Shown here one piece after another: positions 34,554 through 42,494 of a stretch of 64,000 nt of DNA. Source of the DNA: Thalassospira povalilytica (GTDB taxonomy: Bacteria; Pseudomonadota; Alphaproteobacteria; Rhodospirillales; Thalassospiraceae); NCBI RefSeq assembly GCF_002844235.1, contig NZ_PGTS01000001.1, positions 558,001 to 622,000 of the forward strand, in the 5' to 3' direction. Within the stretch, counting starts at the first letter, position 1; every line of letters begins with the position of its first letter. The notes beneath the pieces were generated by a model that was not told where the DNA came from, did not search any database, and was given only the letters and a program-made list of their open reading frames with translations. The position numbers and the translations under genes were made by a program.

Positions 34554-37013
34554 TTACCAGTCGTATTTCAGAGTTGCGGCGATGGTCTGTCCTTCGATCT
34601 GGTAGCAGTAACCATTGTTACAGATACTGGCATCGTTATCGGCAAGGTTGGTGCCGTTAATCGCAAGGGTCAGGCCTTCAAGCTTGTTACTAAGTGCCGC
34701 AAAGTCATAGCGGATCGCAGCATCAAGCAGCGTATAGGGCTTGTTCTTGCTCGTGTTGGTATAGTTGGCATAGCTTGAGTCGGTGTAGCGAACACCGGCA
34801 CCAAAGCCCCATCCATCAAGCGGGCCTTCATTGAAGGTGTAGTTCGCCCAAGTGGATGCTGTTTTTTCCGGTGTTACGAGCGGGGTGTTGCCGCGATAGG
34901 AACCTTTGACGATTTTGGCATTGTTGTAGGAAAGGTTCCCGACCAGGCTAAGGTTCTCGGTTACATTGGCGCTGCCTTCGACCTCAAGGCCACGCGTTTC
35001 CAGTTTGCCGATTGAGTCATAGTACGAACCGATAGACCCGCTATAGCCAGCATAGCGGGCGACATTGTCCTCGGTCAGGCGATAGGCGGAAACCGTGAAG
35101 AAGCCATCAAATCCGACCGGTTCGAATTTGATTCCGGCCTCATACTGCTCGCCCTCGGTCGGGGTGAGCATTTTGCCTTCGGAATTCTGACTGGTGCTAG
35201 GCAAAAAGGACGTACCCCAACTGACATAGGGGGATATGCCGTTATCAAAGGCATAAAGCGCACTGAGGTTAAAGGTCGTTGCCGTGTTGTAGTCGGTCGA
35301 ACCTTTATTGGTCAGTCGGCTGATACGTTTGCGTTCAGCATAGTCAAACCGCACACCACCATTCAGATGCCAGTTGCCAAGTTCAATCTGGTCCTGAACA
35401 TAGATGCCGGATTGATTGTAGGTTACATCATCAAATGTTGTGTAGGCTGGTGTCGTGCCGGAAATCGACCGGTTCGGATCATTGAGATAGAAGATGTAGT
35501 CACTGAGTACACCGCTTGAACCGAAACGGTAATCCGACTTGGAATACATCAGATCAAGACCGGTCAGGACTTCGTGTTTGGCATCGGCAGTCTCGAAAGT
35601 CGTGATGACCTGGTTGTCGACCTGCGCGCTCCAGAGGGTTTCCTCAACTGCCTGTGCTGCGCGATGGTATTCCGTATTGGAGTTCTTCCACCCGCCGCCG
35701 GTCACGCCGCCAGTCAGGTAGCGAGCCTCAAGATCGAAATACCCGAAGCGCGCTTTCTGCGCCAAAGTGACAGGCGCGTTGTTCAGGTCATGGGTCAAGT
35801 CATAGCCGACTTGGAACTGATCCTGCTTCTGGTAGTCGTAATCCGCGTCACTGGTCCGGTAATCAAGGATCGCGCCATTAAGGTTCAGAAGGGTTGCCGA
35901 GGCGTCCGTTTCGTCATGCTGGAAAAGGGTATAGATGGTCAGATCGGTATCCGCGTTGGGTTGCCAACGAATTGTTGGCGCGAACATTTGCCGATCATCC
36001 TGAATTTCGTTGCTGGTTTCGCCAAAACGCGCCATTCCGACAAAGCGTGATGCCCAGGTCCCGTTTTCTGTCAGGCCAAGATTGTAATCAAACCCGCCTT
36101 CGTATGAGTCGGTGTTGGTGAAGCGGCCATAGACATTGTTTTTTGCACCAAGGTGGGGGCGTTTGGTAACGCTGTTGAGCAAGCCCCCCGGTGTTGATTG
36201 CCCGTAAAGAGCTGCGGTGGGACCCTTAACGATTTCAAGCTGTTCAAGGCTGTAGGGTTCGGTGCGAAACGTCGCATAGACGCCTGTCATCTGGCGCAGG
36301 CCGTCACGGTAATCGCCATAAATATGCACAGGGTAGCCACGAACATAAACCTGATCAAAGCGCGGATCATATCCGTAATTGTTGGTTGCTACCCCGGCGG
36401 TATAAGCAACTGCATCTTCGATGCTGGCAACGGCGCGGTCTTCGATTTCCTGGCCTGATACGACGGAAATACTTTTTGCTGTTTCAATCAGGGCTTTGCT
36501 GGTTTTTGTACCTGCACTGCTTCGCGTGGCGACATAGCCATGTGCGAGGTCCTCTGAGTCCTGGGCGTTTGCTTCGACATAGACCGGGTCAATGACGTTT
36601 GCTCCGCTGCTGTCTGATGTTTCCAGCTTGGTAAGGGAAACCGTATTCTTGCCAGTAAAGCGATAGCTGACGCCACTGCCGGAAAGAAGGATTCTCAATG
36701 CATCGGCAGGGGAATACGTGCCGTTAAGGGCCGTGCTTTGCAATCCGGCAACCCGATCAACATCATAAAAGAGTTGCAGATTTGTCTGGTTGGCGAAGGT
36801 CAAAAGCGCCTGATTAAGGTCCTGAGCCGGGATGGAAAAATCGATTGCGGATGATGTGTCACTTTGCGTTTCCGTATTTTGCTGCGCGGTTGCAGGCGTC
36901 GATACCCCGGCAACAACAATACCCGCAGCCAATGCGACCAAGCTGACGCTATGTGCCAGACGATGGCCAAACCCGTTTACCAATCCGGCTTTGCCGGTTT
37001 TTATTACCTGCAT
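34554..37013 (-). CDS. TonB-dependent ferric-siderophore receptor with signalling (STN) domain
   Basis: 819-residue outer-membrane transducer. A signal peptide ends near STPATA. An STN domain follows (IDFSIPAQDLNQALLTF to YRFTGKNTVSL), which signals to FecR. Then come a plug (AKSISVVSGQEIEDR, VKGPTAALYGQSTPGGLLN) and a 22-strand barrel ending ATLKYDW with the terminal aromatic. I use ATG 37013 with GGGGGT upstream; a frame start at 37064 lies within the Fur-like box. It belongs with FecI-FecR just upstream and is the likely receptor for the siderophore made here. Confidence 0.94.
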   Translation of the reverse strand: MQVIKTGKAGLVNGFGHRLAHSVSLVALAAGIVVAGVSTPATAQQNTETQSDTSSAIDFSIPAQDLNQALLTFANQTNLQLFYDVDRVAGLQSTALNGTYSPADALRILLSGSGVSYRFTGKNTVSLTKLETSDSSGANVIDPVYVEANAQDSEDLAHGYVATRSSAGTKTSKALIETAKSISVVSGQEIEDRAVASIEDAVAYTAGVATNNYGYDPRFDQVYVRGYPVHIYGDYRDGLRQMTGVYATFRTEPYSLEQLEIVKGPTAALYGQSTPGGLLNSVTKRPHLGAKNNVYGRFTNTDSYEGGFDYNLGLTENGTWASRFVGMARFGETSNEIQDDRQMFAPTIRWQPNADTDLTIYTLFQHDETDASATLLNLNGAILDYRTSDADYDYQKQDQFQVGYDLTHDLNNAPVTLAQKARFGYFDLEARYLTGGVTGGGWKNSNTEYHRAAQAVEETLWSAQVDNQVITTFETADAKHEVLTGLDLMYSKSDYRFGSSGVLSDYIFYLNDPNRSISGTTPAYTTFDDVTYNQSGIYVQDQIELGNWHLNGGVRFDYAERKRISRLTNKGSTDYNTATTFNLSALYAFDNGISPYVSWGTSFLPSTSQNSEGKMLTPTEGEQYEAGIKFEPVGFDGFFTVSAYRLTEDNVARYAGYSGSIGSYYDSIGKLETRGLEVEGSANVTENLSLVGNLSYNNAKIVKGSYRGNTPLVTPEKTASTWANYTFNEGPLDGWGFGAGVRYTDSSYANYTNTSKNKPYTLLDAAIRYDFAALSNKLEGLTLAINGTNLADNDASICNNGYCYQIEGQTIAATLKYDW

Positions 37014-37049
37014 TACGCAGACCCCCATTCTCGAAAGTTTTTCCGTAAC

Positions 37050-37068
37050 GCAAATGATTGTCATTTGC
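37050..37068 (-). promoter_or_regulatory. Fur-like box of the receptor-fhu operon
   Basis: GCAAATGA-TTG-TCATTTGC is a perfect 8+3+8 palindrome and matches the Fur consensus at 13 of 19 positions. It covers about +8 to +26 of the transcript predicted from the 28-base element at 37082-37109. Confidence 0.7.
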
Positions 37069-37081
37069 TTGTATTGGATGA

Positions 37082-37109
37082 GACGGGATTTGCGTTCAGA
37101 CTCAGTAAG
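37082..37109 (-). promoter_or_regulatory. 28-base element, copy 2 (candidate ECF sigma promoter of the receptor)
   Basis: On the minus strand CTTACTGAGTC is followed by AAATCCCGTC at -35/-10 spacing, 24 of 28 identical to the copy at 29829. It lies between fecR and the receptor gene, where a FecI-dependent promoter is expected; transcription would start near 37076. Confidence 0.6.
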
Positions 37110-37189
37110 ATAAATTTCAGTTTTTTGATTTTTGTGTCGATAAAGACCAGAAGCCCAAGAAAAACGGGCCTCTCAGAATACAGAAATCC

Positions 37190-38197
37190 TTAGTAAAGAA
37201 CGGTCATTAGCGGTGTTATCGAGATATTTTGTACCCCAAGTTCCCGTGCAATCAGTTCCAGTCCGGCCTGGGGATCGGTCATGTCAAAGACACCGCTGAC
37301 AAGCTTGCGTGCCGCAGTCTCGTTCGCAATCATGATTTTGCCGCGCTGGTACCGCGAGAATTCCGAGACAACTTCGCGCAGTGTGACGCGATCAAATATC
37401 AGTTTGCCTTTTTGCCAACTAAGCGCACGGTCGGGTTTGATTGTGGACACCGGGCTGATTGAATGGCGGTTATAACGGACGGCCTGATTTTCCGCCAAGA
37501 TCGCTATTTGCTCTGATGTTGCCGAGTTTGGCTTGACTTCAACCTGATGTTCCAACACGGCAACATTGGTGTGGTCATCAAAGCTGTTGACGATAAACCG
37601 GGTGCCCAACGCCTGCACCTGGCCATGCGGCGAGGTGACGGTGAAAACACGCTTGTTCGCACGTTCCATGGGGACAGCTTGAAAATCGGCAAGCCCGCTA
37701 ATCAATGCGATGTTTCGGATTTGATCGGTAAACTGAACCGCGATTGCACTATCGGGGCCCAAGGTGACGGTACTGCCATCCTCAAGTGTAATGGCCCGCA
37801 CTTCCCCGACAGCAGTGTGATAATCAGCGCTGAGGAAAATGGTCGGGTCACCAAACATAATGCGCGTAGAAGCAACCGCCAGCAGCAAGCTTGCGGCAAG
37901 TGCGACGTAGCTCCAGCGGCGTTTCTTTGCCGAGGGGGCCTTGGATGACGGTTTTGCAGGATGTTTAAGCTCGACAACCTTTGATGAAGGGCTTTCGGTT
38001 GTGCTATCTTTTGATCGGATTGCTTCATCCATTACAGCAAGCGCATTGTTGGCCTCAATGAAAGCTTGCTGGTTTTCCGGTGCGGCATTCAGCCAAATGT
38101 GGAGCTCTTCATGTTCAGATGTGCTGAGGTCGCCATTGATCATTTTCGCAACCCAATCGGCCGCGGCCAGATCAATGTTTTTCTGTGTTTCTTGCAT
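37190..38197 (-). CDS. fecR: FecR-type anti-sigma/sigma regulator
   Basis: 335-residue inner-membrane protein. The N-terminal DUF4880-like region (AADWVAKMINGDLS, WLNAAPENQQAF) binds the sigma factor. One membrane helix (WSYVALAASLLLAVAS) and the periplasmic FecR domain follow (TAVGEVRAITLEDGSTVTLG, LGTRFIVNSF). It relays receptor occupancy to FecI. ATG 38197 is preferred; an in-frame GTG lies at 38221. It follows fecI and precedes the receptor, the standard order. Confidence 0.92.
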   Translation of the reverse strand: MQETQKNIDLAAADWVAKMINGDLSTSEHEELHIWLNAAPENQQAFIEANNALAVMDEAIRSKDSTTESPSSKVVELKHPAKPSSKAPSAKKRRWSYVALAASLLLAVASTRIMFGDPTIFLSADYHTAVGEVRAITLEDGSTVTLGPDSAIAVQFTDQIRNIALISGLADFQAVPMERANKRVFTVTSPHGQVQALGTRFIVNSFDDHTNVAVLEHQVEVKPNSATSEQIAILAENQAVRYNRHSISPVSTIKPDRALSWQKGKLIFDRVTLREVVSEFSRYQRGKIMIANETAARKLVSGVFDMTDPQAGLELIARELGVQNISITPLMTVLY

Positions 38198-38299
38198 CTG
38201 GCTCACGTTACCAACCCGCACTTGCCGACAACCCGGACAAAGCGTCCTTATCTGTTGGACGATAAAACTGCAAGAAATGCGTAAAAACTTTGTGCAATT

Positions 38300-38872
38300 T
38301 CATGACCGGCTTTCCCGCATGCGCTTCATCACATGGGCAATAGCGCGCGCGACATGTTTCTGCACGGAGCTGTCAGAAATGCCGAGCTGTTCAGCCGTTT
38401 CGCGATAGGTCAGCCCTTCAACGCGCACAAGAGTAAAGATTTCGCGCGTTTTTTCAGGCAGCTCATCAAGCGCGCGGCGTACATATTCAAGCTCAGACTG
38501 CCCTCCGACGATCTGTTCTGGCGAGGGTGAATTATTGGGAATGACATCAAGGGGAATGTCATCGGCACCGGCAACCGGGTTTCGCTTTTGCGCCCGAACG
38601 TGATCAATCGCAAGATTATGGGCGACGCGGTACAGGTAGGAACGGACATGGGTGACTTCGTTTGCCTTATCGGGGCTGGCATGTTCCGACACACGCAAAA
38701 ATGTCTCCTGTGTCAGATCCATTGCTGTATCTGCATCACGCAAAAGGCGTGTCAGATAAATCTGCAATTCCCTTTGGTGAGACTGAAAGAGTTTTTTGAG
38801 GTCAGTTATTGCCAAGTCACATACCTGACTAAGGTGATGGGTTTTTATGGAGTTATCAAAAATAATACTCAT
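38300..38872 (-). CDS. fecI: FecI-type ECF sigma factor paired with FecR
   Basis: 190-residue sigma factor: region 2 DTAMDLTQETFLRV and YLYRVAHNLAIDHVR, region 4 LPEKTREIFTLVRVEGLTY with the helix-turn-helix AEQLGISDSSVQKHV. The start is doubtful. ATG 38872 lies inside a Fur-like box, and a promoter-like TTGCGA with TAACTC 17 bases later would put the start at TTG 38815 (sequence AITDLKKLFQSH follows). It is expected to drive the receptor operon. Confidence 0.9.
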   Translation of the reverse strand: MSIIFDNSIKTHHLSQVCDLAITDLKKLFQSHQRELQIYLTRLLRDADTAMDLTQETFLRVSEHASPDKANEVTHVRSYLYRVAHNLAIDHVRAQKRNPVAGADDIPLDVIPNNSPSPEQIVGGQSELEYVRRALDELPEKTREIFTLVRVEGLTYRETAEQLGISDSSVQKHVARAIAHVMKRMRESRS

Positions 38873-38876
38873 TCGC
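38858..38876 (-). promoter_or_regulatory. Fur-like box of fecI-fecR
   Basis: Plus-strand AAAAATAATACTCATTCGC matches the orphan sigma box at 15 of 19 positions. It overlaps the apparent fecI start, consistent with Fur blocking a promoter located there. Confidence 0.55.
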
Positions 38877-38888
38877 AATTAATTAGTT

Positions 38889-38919
38889 GTGCAGGGTGTA
38901 TGAAATTTGCATCCTGCAC
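38889..38919. other. Inverted repeat in the fecI-PPTase divergent region
   Basis: GTGCAGG and CCTGCAC separated by 17 bases. Possible operator or mRNA leader structure for the divergent genes; no assigned regulator. Confidence 0.35.
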
Positions 38920-39007
38920 GTGTGTAAGGTGAATGTGTGTGGTTGCCTGAATACAGCTTGGGAAAGCAGCCATCTTCGTCGGGCCATACAGAAGCAGTCT
39001 GAAAAGT

Positions 39008-39796
39008 ATGAGGTTAACCGTCATGTTTGCGGAAAGCTGCGTCGTGCAAAAGCTGGCATTAACCCGTGATGGAACCTTCGGAGGCTTTGGTGCCCCGGAT
39101 ATTTTGAAAGCGACCATTGCAATAATTGACAGGCAACGCCTTGGCCCGGAGGAAATCGAAAGTCTGGCGAGCAGATATTTACATACACACGAACAGCAAA
39201 GACGGCTGTCTTTCGAGTTTCCTCAGCGACGTGACAGTTTCACAATCGGACGGTTGGCTGCGAAGCTTGCTTTGAAATGTCATCTCGATGATGTGTCACC
39301 ACATGATATCGCCATCGGTAGCGGTGTTTTTCACCAGCCTATTATTATGGGTACATCTGTCGGGTGTTGTGAACTTGGTGTGTCGATTTCTCACTCCGAC
39401 GAGATTTGTGTTGCCGTTATTCACCATAAAGGTCACCCGATCGGCGTCGATGTTGAGCAATTGGCAGAGGCCGACATTGTGCCCGTTCTGAGTGATGTTG
39501 ACGCGAGTTTGCGGCAACAGTTCTTCGAGCTTTCTCTGAATGAGCATGAGGCTGCATCCATACTTTGGTGTGCACGCGAAAGCTTGGGCAAGGTGCTGGC
39601 AACAGGTATGACTGTGCCGCCCAAACTGTATGAGCCGACCTTAGTATCGGAAGTCGGGGCAGGGGTCAGATTGAACTACAAGACCTTCACACAATACCAG
39701 ACACAAGTTATGCCAATTGACAAAGCATGGTTGGCGATAACGCTTCCTGCGCAGACAAAAATTGATTTCGGGTGGCTGGAGGCACTCAGCAGTTGA
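39008..39796 (+). CDS. 4'-phosphopantetheinyl transferase (Sfp/EntD type)
   Basis: 262-residue enzyme that loads phosphopantetheine on the NRPS carrier serine. Motifs are GRLAAKLAL, SISHSDEICVAVI, the magnesium site GVDVE and WCARESLGKVLATG (family WxxKEAxxK, here with Arg and Ser changes). Divergent from fecI. ATG 39008 or 39023 are both possible. Its place in the iron cluster indicates dedication to the NRPS at 24998. Confidence 0.88.
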   Translation: MRLTVMFAESCVVQKLALTRDGTFGGFGAPDILKATIAIIDRQRLGPEEIESLASRYLHTHEQQRRLSFEFPQRRDSFTIGRLAAKLALKCHLDDVSPHDIAIGSGVFHQPIIMGTSVGCCELGVSISHSDEICVAVIHHKGHPIGVDVEQLAEADIVPVLSDVDASLRQQFFELSLNEHEAASILWCARESLGKVLATGMTVPPKLYEPTLVSEVGAGVRLNYKTFTQYQTQVMPIDKAWLAITLPAQTKIDFGWLEALSS

Positions 39797-39835
39797 CGTG
39801 CCTCAACTATCTATCCCGGACGGATCTAGCATGTT

Positions 39836-39873
39836 GAAAATGTGTCGTGTTTTCTGTCACTAGGCACATTTTC
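39836..39873. other. Inverted repeat after the PPTase gene
   Basis: GAAAATGTG and CACATTTTC, nine bases each, loop 20. It lies 40 bases after the stop codon, a possible weak terminator. The rest of 39797-40045 shows nothing recognisable. Confidence 0.4.
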
Positions 39874-40045
39874 CTTCATCCACTGTCTGTTTGTTGGAGT
39901 ACTGTTATTGTCACAACGTTTGCACGGTTCCCTTTGCGTGTTCTTGCCAGCAGGCACCGCAGATGGATAGGTCCGCTTTCCTCCATCGCCCTCACCCCAC
40001 CTGAAAGCTTTTGATTTGACTCTGATATCGGGCGTTCCTAAATAA

Positions 40046-40060
40046 GAACAAATAGAGAAC
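40046..40060 (+). promoter_or_regulatory. LexA box of imuA-imuB-dnaE2
   Basis: GAAC-AAATAGA-GAAC, an exact match to the alphaproteobacterial LexA site GTTC-N7-GTTC read on the other strand. It lies 20 bases before the imuA start, so the operon should be induced by DNA damage. Confidence 0.88.
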
Positions 40061-40080
40061 ATTTGTTGTGTTTGGGTAAG

Positions 40081-40965
40081 ATGCTTGCTGAACGGATCAG
40101 GGATGCCCGGGCTGTCTTGGCACGGGCCGAAAAAAGTTGGAGGGGAAATGTATCCTGTTTTCCCGGCAAGGCAGGCGGTGTGGTCGGCTGCCTGTTTGGC
40201 GGTATGGCCTTGTCACGCAATATCAGCATCGGCGGTTTTGTGCCGGTTGGTATGCATGAGGTGATCTGTGCCCATGATGGTGGGGCGGCGTCGATTTTGG
40301 CCTGGTATCTGGCCCGGATTGCTCCGCAAGAGCAGAGGGCAGGATACGGAAGGTTACAAGGCTGCGAGCAAGACAGATCGCAAGGAAAACCGCAAAACAA
40401 CGCACAGGACCATGCCCAGTCAAACCGGTCTGTTTTCTGGGTTCGGCAAAGACGGGCGATTGATCAGGGCGGGTTTTATCATCTGGCCTTGCCGATCGGG
40501 CAAGCAACGGATCCGCCGCCCTTGATGATGACAGTCGATCAGCAGGATATCGCCTTATGGAGCTGTGAGGAGGCCGCCAAATCCGGGCAGGTCGCATCGA
40601 TTATTCTGGAAACCACCGATTACGACCTGACATCGGCAAGGCGTCTGCAACTGGCCTGTGAAGCGGGTGGAACCCGGATGATTGTTTTGCGTCGGGCATT
40701 TCATGGCGGGCGGTTGATGCCATCAAGTGCACTGACACGCTGGAAGATCGAACCGGCCCCAAGCACGCCAGATACCAAGACAGGGAATATTCATCATCTC
40801 AGCCTGATCGGGGGACGCGGGGTCCGACCGGGAAGCTGGAAAGTCAAAACCGATGCATCAACGTTTTCTTTATCTGTGGTTGACCCACTGGAAGACGGAT
40901 TGTCAGAAAATCAGCAGGACCACGGCCGATACCCGCCACAAGGTGGACCAGGACGTGTCATCTGA
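40081..40965 (+). CDS. imuA: ImuA, RecA-like mutasome protein
   Basis: 294-residue protein of the ImuA/SulA-like COG4544 family, distantly related to RecA, needed for DnaE2-dependent damage-induced mutagenesis. Recognisable parts are GGFVPVGMHEVICAHDGGAAS and the segment ARRLQLACEAGGTRMIVLR (given as pieces). The start ATG 40081 is 20 bases after the LexA box. The 3' end overlaps imuB by 113 bases. Confidence 0.87.
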   Translation: MLAERIRDARAVLARAEKSWRGNVSCFPGKAGGVVGCLFGGMALSRNISIGGFVPVGMHEVICAHDGGAASILAWYLARIAPQEQRAGYGRLQGCEQDRSQGKPQNNAQDHAQSNRSVFWVRQRRAIDQGGFYHLALPIGQATDPPPLMMTVDQQDIALWSCEEAAKSGQVASIILETTDYDLTSARRLQLACEAGGTRMIVLRRAFHGGRLMPSSALTRWKIEPAPSTPDTKTGNIHHLSLIGGRGVRPGSWKVKTDASTFSLSVVDPLEDGLSENQQDHGRYPPQGGPGRVI

Positions 40966-42490
40966 AAACAGCAACCCCACCGAACCGGCAGATGATGCTG
41001 ACGGGCCACATGTCATCACGCGCGCCGATCACAAAGGGGTTCTGGTGTGCGGCCTGAATGCCCGGGCCCGGGACGCGGGATTATACGGGGGCATGCGTCT
41101 GTCCGATGCGCGCAGTATCCTTCCCGGTTTGCACGACAGCCCCGAGGATGAGGCGCTTTATGACATGCATCTGGCGGGATTGATCCGTTTGATGGATCGA
41201 TACAGCCCCTGGGTCGCGCCGGATCGGGAATTGCATGCGCACGGCCTGCAAGGCGATGGCGGATTATGGCTGGAAATCACCGGCGGCAGTCATTTGTTTG
41301 GCGGGGAAACCGCCATGATCGGTCACATCCTGCGTGATGTGAAATCCCGGGGCTATGGCGCCAGAATTGCCATTGCCGATACGGCCGGGGCCGCTTGGGC
41401 TGCTGCGCGCCATCATCCTGGTGCGCCGGCCGAGCATATCCTGTCCTTGCCCGCCGATCATGAAATCGCGGCAGGATTTCCGGTTTCGGCCCTGCGTCTG
41501 TCGGATGACATCATCGCCCTGTTGTCGCGGCTTGGCCTTAAGCAACTGGGCGATATTACACCCTTGCCGCGCGCCAATATCACCACCCGGCTGGGACCCG
41601 ATGTGTTGCGCCGTCTTGATCAGTTTTATGGGCGCTTGCCCGAACATCTGAACTTCAAATTGCCCGATACCCCCTGGCTGATCAAACAAAGCTTTGGCGA
41701 ACCGCTTGGCGATGCGGTCAATCTGGCACTGGCGATCGAAGACATGACCGGCAAGCTGTGCGAGATGCTTGCGGCTGAAAATCTGGGCCTGCGGCGGATA
41801 TGTGTCCGTTCGATCCGGGTGGATGGTCATGCCCATACCATCACCACGACAACCGGGACCCCGTGTCAGTCCGCACCGCATATTCTGCGATTGCTGGGCG
41901 AAAAGATGCCCGGTGTCGATACCGGTTTCGGTATCGAGAAGATCATTGTCCATGCGCCGTGGGTCGAACATGTCGCCTTTCGCCAGGCCCGCCTTGACCA
42001 TCAGCAGGATGACAGCAGTGACGGGCTTGCACTGGGGCAGCTGATTGACCGGATTTGTCATCATCTTGGACCAAATGACATTCTTTATCGTCCGGCCCAT
42101 CACGCAAGCCACATGCCCGAACGGGCCGCCATTCGCCAATCCCCGGTTGGCGGGGCAAGGCCGGCACGGCTGCCAGATGCCCCGTTGCCAAAACGTCCTG
42201 TCAGATTGCTGGAGCCCCCCGAGCCGGTGGAAGTCATCGCACGCAGTGCCAATGGCGCGCCAACGCGGCTGCGCTGGCGCAAAATGATTGTGGATATCGC
42301 CTGTGCCGAGGGGCCTGAACGCATCTGTCCGGAATGGTGGGGGCATCTTGATGACGATCATTACGCCCTGTCGCGAATGACACGCGACTATTTCCGGATC
42401 CGTGATCAGAAAGGCCGGATGTTATGGCTGTTGCGCACCGGACATGCGGGGCAGGATATCTGGTCAATCCACGGGATTTTCGGGGGATGA
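40853..42490 (+). CDS. imuB: ImuB, catalytically inactive Y-family polymerase
   Basis: 545-residue Y-family-like protein that links DnaE2 to the sliding clamp. It begins MHQRFLYLWLTHWKTD, as ImuB proteins do, and has LNARARDAGLYGGMRLSDAR. The acidic catalytic triad of active Y polymerases is not evident, as known for ImuB. The C-terminal region is long and basic. The start lies in the imuA coding region in another frame. Confidence 0.9.
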   Translation: MHQRFLYLWLTHWKTDCQKISRTTADTRHKVDQDVSSENSNPTEPADDADGPHVITRADHKGVLVCGLNARARDAGLYGGMRLSDARSILPGLHDSPEDEALYDMHLAGLIRLMDRYSPWVAPDRELHAHGLQGDGGLWLEITGGSHLFGGETAMIGHILRDVKSRGYGARIAIADTAGAAWAAARHHPGAPAEHILSLPADHEIAAGFPVSALRLSDDIIALLSRLGLKQLGDITPLPRANITTRLGPDVLRRLDQFYGRLPEHLNFKLPDTPWLIKQSFGEPLGDAVNLALAIEDMTGKLCEMLAAENLGLRRICVRSIRVDGHAHTITTTTGTPCQSAPHILRLLGEKMPGVDTGFGIEKIIVHAPWVEHVAFRQARLDHQQDDSSDGLALGQLIDRICHHLGPNDILYRPAHHASHMPERAAIRQSPVGGARPARLPDAPLPKRPVRLLEPPEPVEVIARSANGAPTRLRWRKMIVDIACAEGPERICPEWWGHLDDDHYALSRMTRDYFRIRDQKGRMLWLLRTGHAGQDIWSIHGIFGG

Positions 42491-42494
42491 TGCC

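Noticed and set aside
37014-37064. N-terminal extension of the TonB receptor to 37064
   Set aside because: The extension starts inside the Fur-like palindrome and precedes a normal signal peptide that begins at 37013.
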